Shown here in pieces: positions 58,711-64,000 of a stretch of 64,000 bases of DNA. Under the pieces are notes generated by a model, which saw only the letters and a list, made by a program, of their open reading frames with translations, did not search any database and was not told the DNA's origin. The position numbers and the translations under genes are program-made. Numbering within the stretch: the stretch's first letter is position 1; each line of letters begins with the position of its first letter. The DNA is from Rickettsia canadensis str. McKiel (GTDB lineage Bacteria; Pseudomonadota; Alphaproteobacteria; Rickettsiales; Rickettsiaceae). The stretch is from NCBI RefSeq assembly GCF_000014345.1, contig NC_009879.1, positions 310,001 through 374,000 on the forward strand, given 5' to 3'.

Positions 58711-58951
58711 TTATACCTTCTTCAAGGCTTGTCTTAGGCTTATATTTCGATTTTTTAATGCCTTCTTCAATTTTTTCCTATTTGGTGTATTGAGAAATTC
58801 AATAGTATAATCAATATCTTCTTGGGTTTCATAAAATTCTGTAATAGTTATCTTATCTTGTTGCCAAGTCTGTAGTAAACTTATTAGATATTTTCTAGTG
58901 ACTACAAATGATGCTATTATGTACTGACATATATTTTCCTTTTGTAAAAAT
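58711..58951 (-). pseudogene. Short open frame without start, unknown
   Basis: A minus-strand frame is open for about 75 codons and ends at 58711: ICQYIIASFVVTRKYLISLL, QTWQQDKITITEFYETQEDI and NTPNRKKLKKALKNRNISLR. No initiation codon with a ribosome-binding site is seen; upstream the frame runs into the end of the LplT-Aas gene. The C-terminal part resembles small antitoxin-like proteins only vaguely. It may be the tail of a lost gene. Confidence 0.35.
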
Positions 58952-61900
58952 TCATTGTATATACCTATCCACGTTTTTCATTATTTCAAGATAGTCAATC
59001 TTACCATTTGCAAGCAGAGGTATTTCTGAATCGGTAATAATTACTTTCGGTAAATGTAATAAAGAAATTTGAGCTTTAGATACGACATCTGTAAAGTTTT
59101 TGCTATTTATAATGGAACCGGTAGTAAATAAAATAATCTTTTCTCCGTGTGTTTTGTCAGGGACAGAAATAGCGGCATGCAGAGAGTCAGGATCAATCTC
59201 ACTTGCAAGTTCTTCAATTTTTGTAAGAGATATCATGTACCCTGCTATTTTAGCAAAGTGCTTAACACGTCCTAAAATTGTTATATATCCTTCAGAATCT
59301 ATTTTGACTATATCGTTGGTGTCGTACCATTCTCTATAAGTATGGTTATTTTCTGATTCTAAGTAACCAAGCATTATATTAGGTCCCCTGATGAATAAAC
59401 GTTCCCCTTCATTTATTCCTTCTACTTTTTCAAGTTTATAATCAATTTTTGGTAATAATCTTCCGACCGTGCCTGCTTTATTGTGCATAGGAGTATTACA
59501 AGCTATAATAGGTGATGCTTCTGTAATCCCATATCCTTCAAAAATACGTATGCCGTATTTATTAAGCCAAAATTTTCTTGTAGATTCTTTTAATTTTTCG
59601 CTACCGGCAAATATATAGCGTAATGAGTAAAAATCATATGGGTGAGCGTAATTAGCATAACCATTTAAAAAAGTATCGGTAGAAATTAATATGGTTGCGC
59701 CGACATCGTATATAACTTCAGGAATAGTACTATAATTTAGTGGAGAAGGATATAAAAATAGCTTAATACCGTTTAAAGTTGTAATAATTGCACCTCCAAG
59801 ACCAAAACAATGAAATAAAGGTAATGAGTTAAATACTATATCTTCAGGGCTAAAAGGTACTTTAGCAGTTATTTGATATCTATTAGTTTGTAAATTTCTG
59901 TGAGATAGTAATACGGCTTTAGGTTCTCCTTCAGTACCTGAAGTAAAAATGATCACTGACGGTTTTTCGTCATCACGATTACGACACAAATAATTGTAAT
60001 AAGTGTGTGCAAAATAACTACCTATTTTGGCTTTTAGTTTTAGAGCTATACTAATCTGATTTGTAAAATCTTCTAAATATATTATTTTAATACCGAAATC
60101 TAATAAGTTGGTTATCAATTCATGTAAATTTGCTTTCTCGATAAATTGTTTTGAGGTGTAAACTACTTTGATTTGTGCAAGTTTACAGGACTTAATAATA
60201 GTACTTATGCTGCTACTCCAATTAATTATAGCAGGAACATAATCGCTAGATTGCATAGCATAAAAAGCAATTAATGTATTTGTGGTATTAGGTAACATTA
60301 AGCCTAAATTTCTGCCAAAGATGTTGTTCGTTTTGATTAAATTACCGAGAATAAAAGATTTTAATATTAACTCTCGATAAGTAACCACATTATTTTCAAA
60401 ATCATCAACTATTTTTTTCTTAAATCCATGAATTTTAGCGGCTTCTATAAGAGACGAAAATAAAGTATTTTTATAGTCTGAACTCTCAAACATCATGTCA
60501 GCCATGATATCATAAAGAGTCCTCGCTATATAACTGCGTCGTTCTTGATTACTTACAGCATTCATATTAGCAAATTTTACCGGCGGTAAAACCGTTATAG
60601 TAATTTTAGGGAATATTTTTCTTTTTAATATGTGTTTTAATTTTGATAAGTGAGTAAATTGAGTTCCGTCTATTCTAACCGGTAAAATGGTAGCACCGGC
60701 TTTATCGGCAATCATGCCCGGACCTTCATAAATTTTCATTAAAGAGCCGGTAACGCTTATCCTACCTTCTGGAAAGATAGCGACTTTTTGTTCTTTTTGT
60801 ACTTCTTTTATTAAGGTCTTTATTGCCATTGGATTACTTGGATCAACCGGCAAAGTTTTTGCCATACGTAAAAATGGTTTAATCCACCATATTTTTTGTA
60901 TATCGGGACTAATTGCAAAAGTCATTTCTTCACGTAAGTAAGTAGCAATTAGTGGTGGATCAAGATATGAAATATGATTAGCAACTACTACTACTTTTTT
61001 GCCTGCTTTTTGAAAATTTTTAAATCCTTTAACTTCAACCTTATACATAAGGTCAAAACAGATTTGTAATATTCTCCGCAATAGTGTATACGGAATAATT
61101 TTAACTTCAGGTATTAATTGGTAAATATGTATAGTAACGATTATATTAGCTAGGCTAATAAATAATATAATCCAGGGTATAGTGAAATTTAGGTAAAATA
61201 ATAAAGATAAAATAATTGTTGATCCCATCATGAAAATGGAATTGATAAGATTGTTAACAGCAATAATTCTGCTACGATGAGCAGGGTTTGCGTAATGCTG
61301 TAATATTGCAAAAAGTGGAACGAGATATAAACCGCCTATTGCTGCTAAGAAAAATAAATCGATAACTATGCGCCAATTATGTCTTTTCGATAAAAATACT
61401 AAAATACTTTTTAGTTGAGTAGGTTCGTAGTTAACTGAACTAATTCTACTTGCAAAGAATAAATCAATACCGAAAATACTGATACCTAGTGCTGAAATAA
61501 ATAGATATTTAACGGTAATTTCATCTTCAAATATTTTGCTACATAAAAACGCACCAACCCCAACACCAAGGGAGAAAACTGCTAAGAATAAGTTAGCAAC
61601 ATTCTCATCGGCTTTAAAAGTTATCTTAGCAAGTAAAGGTATTTGAGAAATTATAGCAGCTCCGATAAACCAAAACCATGAAATGCCGAGTATAGCTAGA
61701 TATATCTGTTTTTTTGCTTTAGCATATTTAATCATGTTGATGCTTTCATCTATAATATTTAAATTTATTTTAATATCACGATTTGCGTTACCCGATTTTG
61801 GTACAAAAAGGCTTGTAATGAAGCCGAGAAAGGCAATGGTAATTAAGGAATAAATTATAAAATTATTGCTGATTGTATAATAGCTACCGATTATAGTACC

Positions 61901-62380
61901 GATAAAAATACTGAGAAAAGTTCCAGCTTCAACAAAGCCGTTAGCTCCAAGTAATTCGTATTTATTGAGGTGATCGGGTATTACGCTATATTTGATTGGA
62001 CCGAAAAAAGTAGAGTGTATACCCATTAAGCAAATAGAACAAAACAGTATTAGCAGATTATTATAATGAAATCCATAAATTGTAAAGGCAATTATACCGA
62101 TTTCACAAATCTTAATTATTTTAATAAGATTAGCACGTTCATATTTATCGGCAATTTGTCCTGCTATGCTTGCGCATATTATAAAGGGTAGTACAAAAGT
62201 AGCATTAGCAATTAAAACAAGTAGATTATTATATTTACTTAAAGCTCCTGAAATACTGTAAGTAATAAGAATTACAATAGCATTTTTTAATATATTATCA
62301 TTAAGACAACCACATAATTGTATTATAAAATTTGGTAAAAATCGTCTATCTTTGAAAAGATATAATTTATTTGTGTCCAT
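58952..62380 (-). CDS. aas: Lysophospholipid transporter / acyltransferase / acyl-ACP synthetase fusion (LplT-Aas)
   Basis: A 1142-residue fusion protein. Residues 1-420 are an MFS carrier of the LplT type (about 12 hydrophobic segments). Residues about 430-640 are a PlsC-type acyltransferase with NHISYLDPP (about 463-471, catalytic H-x4-D) and FPEGRIS (about 535-541). Residues about 680-1142 are an AMP-binding acyl-ACP synthetase with IIFTSGTEGEPKAVLLSHRN (about 808-827) and GYGITEASPIIACNTP. Together these import 2-acyl-lysophospholipids across the inner membrane, activate fatty acid and re-acylate. E. coli uses separate LplT and Aas. This single-chain arrangement is known in some alphaproteobacteria. 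Confidence 0.93.
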   Translation of the reverse strand: MDTNKLYLFKDRRFLPNFIIQLCGCLNDNILKNAIVILITYSISGALSKYNNLLVLIANATFVLPFIICASIAGQIADKYERANLIKIIKICEIGIIAFTIYGFHYNNLLILFCSICLMGIHSTFFGPIKYSVIPDHLNKYELLGANGFVEAGTFLSIFIGTIIGSYYTISNNFIIYSLITIAFLGFITSLFVPKSGNANRDIKINLNIIDESINMIKYAKAKKQIYLAILGISWFWFIGAAIISQIPLLAKITFKADENVANLFLAVFSLGVGVGAFLCSKIFEDEITVKYLFISALGISIFGIDLFFASRISSVNYEPTQLKSILVFLSKRHNWRIVIDLFFLAAIGGLYLVPLFAILQHYANPAHRSRIIAVNNLINSIFMMGSTIILSLLFYLNFTIPWIILFISLANIIVTIHIYQLIPEVKIIPYTLLRRILQICFDLMYKVEVKGFKNFQKAGKKVVVVANHISYLDPPLIATYLREEMTFAISPDIQKIWWIKPFLRMAKTLPVDPSNPMAIKTLIKEVQKEQKVAIFPEGRISVTGSLMKIYEGPGMIADKAGATILPVRIDGTQFTHLSKLKHILKRKIFPKITITVLPPVKFANMNAVSNQERRSYIARTLYDIMADMMFESSDYKNTLFSSLIEAAKIHGFKKKIVDDFENNVVTYRELILKSFILGNLIKTNNIFGRNLGLMLPNTTNTLIAFYAMQSSDYVPAIINWSSSISTIIKSCKLAQIKVVYTSKQFIEKANLHELITNLLDFGIKIIYLEDFTNQISIALKLKAKIGSYFAHTYYNYLCRNRDDEKPSVIIFTSGTEGEPKAVLLSHRNLQTNRYQITAKVPFSPEDIVFNSLPLFHCFGLGGAIITTLNGIKLFLYPSPLNYSTIPEVIYDVGATILISTDTFLNGYANYAHPYDFYSLRYIFAGSEKLKESTRKFWLNKYGIRIFEGYGITEASPIIACNTPMHNKAGTVGRLLPKIDYKLEKVEGINEGERLFIRGPNIMLGYLESENNHTYREWYDTNDIVKIDSEGYITILGRVKHFAKIAGYMISLTKIEELASEIDPDSLHAAISVPDKTHGEKIILFTTGSIINSKNFTDVVSKAQISLLHLPKVIITDSEIPLLANGKIDYLEIMKNVDRYIQ

Positions 62381-62406
62381 AACATCAAAATACTATGAAA
62401 TTTATA

Positions 62407-62565
62407 TTAATATGTCAAATCGGGTTTATTGCCAATATTATTCTTTTCCTTTTGGACTTTTTTCCTTCTTTGTAAATTCTTCTTTAAGGCAATTGATAAG
62501 TCATTAAATTTGGCCGTTGATTTGACGCTTTTCGGTTTTTCTTTAGTATCTTCGATAGATGACAT
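62407..62565 (-). CDS. Small conserved basic protein, 52 residues
   Basis: A complete short gene read from ATG at 62565 to TAA at 62407. It begins MSSIEDTKEKPKSVKSTAKF and contains LSIALKKNLQRRKKVQKEKN (about residues 24-43), a strongly basic helix. The LKKNLQRRK core is similar to small uncharacterised alphaproteobacterial proteins with an LKANLARRKAQ-type stretch, as I remember them. A spurious frame covers the same bases on the plus strand. The gene sits 26 bp upstream of and co-directional with the LplT-Aas gene, and divergent from pccB. Confidence 0.7.
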   Translation of the reverse strand: MSSIEDTKEKPKSVKSTAKFNDLSIALKKNLQRRKKVQKEKNNIGNKPDLTY

Positions 62566-62644
62566 AAATAATTATCTTTTCAGGGTAACATTATTATATT
62601 ATACTATCGATATTTTCAAAAATAAAACTATAAAATAAATATCT

Positions 62645-64000
62645 ATGAATCAAAGTAATATAATATCTCCTGAGTTACTGGATGAGAGAAAAAATATTGC
62701 AAGGCAAGGGGGCGGTGAAGCTAGAATCAATGCACAACATCACAAAGGTAAGTTAACTGCACGTGAGCGGATAGAAGTATTATTAGATCCAAATAGCTTT
62801 ACCGAAACAGGTATGTTTGTAGCACATAGATGCGCTAATTTCGGGATGCAGGATAAAAAGTTTTTAGGTGACGGTGTTGTAACGGGACACGGTACAATAA
62901 ATGGTAGGTTGGTATTTATTTATAGCCAAGATTTTACCGTACTCGGGGGCTCACTCGGTGAATATCATGCTAAGAAAATCTGTGATATTATCGATCAAGC
63001 TATAGCAACCGCTGCTCCCGTAATCGGTATTAACGATTCAGGAGGAGCAAGAATTCAAGAAGGTGTAGATGCGCTTGCCGGATACGGTGAATTATTTCAG
63101 CGTAATGTTTTAGCTTCAGGTGTTATTCCACAAATTACTTTAATTATGGGACCTTGTGCCGGTGGTGCAGTATATTCTCCTGCCTTAACCGATTTTATAT
63201 TTATGGTTAAGAATAGTTCTTATATGTTCGTAACCGGTCCTGATGTAGTAAAAACTGTTACGGGTGAAGAAGTGAGTCAAGAAAAGCTCGGCGGTGCTAG
63301 GATGCATACCACTAAAAGCGGCGTTGCCGATCTTGCATTTAACAATGATATAGAAGCATTGCTCGAAATTCGTAAGTTCTTTAATTTCCTACCGTCATCC
63401 AATCGTAGTCCTCTTCCTGTTCGTTCGACTGTTGATCCTGCCGATAGAGTCGATATGTCTCTTAGCACGTTAATACCTAATACTCCTAATAAGCCTTATG
63501 ATATGAAAGAGCTTGTTGAGCGTATCGTTGATGAGGGAGAATTTTTTGAACTGCAACCTGATTTTGCTAAGAATATCATTATTGGTTTTGGTTATATGGA
63601 AGGTTATCCGGTAGGTTTTGTTGCTAATCAACCATTACATTTAGCCGGATGTTTAGATATAAATGCTTCAAGAAAAGCAGCAAGATTTATTAGATTTTGT
63701 GATGCTTTCAATATTCCTATAGTGAGCCTTGTGGATGTACCTGGATTTTTACCTGGTACATCTCAAGAGCATGACGGTATTATTAAACATGGTGCTAAAC
63801 TGTTATATGCTTATGCTGAAGCTACAGTGCCGAAGATTACCGTAATTACCCGTAAAGCCTACGGGGGGGCTTATATAGTAATGAACTCTAAGCATCTTAG
63901 AGGCGATATAAACTATGCTTGGTTTAATTCTGAAATCGCTGTTATGGGTGCAGAGGGAGCAGCCGAGATAATATTTAAGGAAGAATGTAAAGCCCCTGAA
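62645..64000 (+). CDS. pccB: Propionyl-CoA carboxylase beta chain, partial
   Basis: About 452 residues are visible from the ATG at 62645, running out of the right edge (the family is about 510-540 residues). It has the carboxyltransferase features [19 protein letters not shown] (about residues 34-52), [13 protein letters not shown] (about 77-89), [20 protein letters not shown] (about 128-147), [17 protein letters not shown] (about 167-183), and the C-terminal-domain biotin/acyl-CoA region [20 protein letters not shown] (about 364-383) and [17 protein letters not shown]. It converts propionyl-CoA to methylmalonyl-CoA with the PccA subunit, which is not in this window. Confidence 0.95.
   Translation, partial: MNQSNIISPELLDERKNIARQGGGEARINAQHHKGKLTARERIEVLLDPNSFTETGMFVAHRCANFGMQDKKFLGDGVVTGHGTINGRLVFIYSQDFTVLGGSLGEYHAKKICDIIDQAIATAAPVIGINDSGGARIQEGVDALAGYGELFQRNVLASGVIPQITLIMGPCAGGAVYSPALTDFIFMVKNSSYMFVTGPDVVKTVTGEEVSQEKLGGARMHTTKSGVADLAFNNDIEALLEIRKFFNFLPSSNRSPLPVRSTVDPADRVDMSLSTLIPNTPNKPYDMKELVERIVDEGEFFELQPDFAKNIIIGFGYMEGYPVGFVANQPLHLAGCLDINASRKAARFIRFCDAFNIPIVSLVDVPGFLPGTSQEHDGIIKHGAKLLYAYAEATVPKITVITRKAYGGAYIVMNSKHLRGDINYAWFNSEIAVMGAEGAAEIIFKEECKAPE

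Noticed and set aside
62429..62638. Plus-strand ORF of 69 codons before pccB
   Set aside because: The opposite strand holds a better-supported small gene (62407-62565) with a conserved-looking basic core.

Overview
The window looks like part of the chromosome of a Rickettsia (Rickettsiales, Alphaproteobacteria), most likely a spotted-fever-group or related species. The reasons are the very AT-rich sequence, small reduced housekeeping genes with closest family resemblance to Rickettsia proteins, several kb of decaying coding DNA between intact genes, and dozens of short palindromic repeats of the Rickettsia palindromic element (RPE) type, some of them inside reading frames. The genus is an inference from recognised proteins and repeats; no database search was run.

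Layout. 1-7.9 kb: a PleD-like cyclic-di-GMP response regulator (cut by the left edge), efp, an inositol-monophosphatase-family gene, a DUF2610-type gene, the phosphatidylethanolamine pair psd-pssA, an EmrA/HlyD-type membrane fusion protein, a dead DUF1835-type gene, then UbiK/BMFP-like and BolA genes divergent from an EAL-domain gene. 8-13.6 kb: the division/cell-wall cluster murC-murB-ddl-ftsQ-ftsA, with an RPE inside ddl. 13.6-19.5 kb: no ftsZ follows ftsA; instead there are two decayed genes, an NfeD-like/cytochrome c pair, lpxC on the opposite strand and an MFS-like membrane protein. 19.9-28.4 kb: rne, ctaA, rluC-type, a serine beta-lactamase-like gene, exodeoxyribonuclease III, pdhA and pdhB. 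28.6-39.1 kb: typA, an OmpH/Skp-like chaperone, icd, parts of a Mnh/Mrp cation/proton antiporter, ccmB and the bc1 complex operon petABC preceded by a small membrane protein gene. 39.8-43.8 kb: an exported Hsp20-like protein, prfB with the classical +1 programmed frameshift, lepA and tRNA-Asn. 43.8-51.2 kb: mostly decayed DNA (spoT-like and glycosyltransferase remnants) around hdaA, a PerM/AI-2E family gene, grpE and rph. 51.2-64 kb: groES-groEL behind an RpoH-like promoter, a stand-alone RelA/SpoT synthetase-domain ORF, ialB-like, gltX, ubiG, znuB-like, a giant LplT-Aas fusion, a 52-codon small gene, and pccB (cut by the right edge).

How it fits together. Respiration is represented by PDH E1, isocitrate dehydrogenase, bc1, CycM-type cytochrome c, heme A synthase and CcmB; envelope synthesis by mur/ddl/fts, lpxC, psd/pssA and the lysophospholipid recycling fusion; stress and translation by groESL, grpE, hsp20, efp, lepA, typA and prfB; signalling by the PleD/EAL pair and RelA/SpoT fragments. 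I see no defence island, CRISPR array, intact transposon or prophage. The most distinctive biology is the interplay between palindromic repeats and genes: two elements are inside ORFs (ddl and the MnhB-like fusion), and at least five ORFs end inside a repeat that supplies their last codons and stop.
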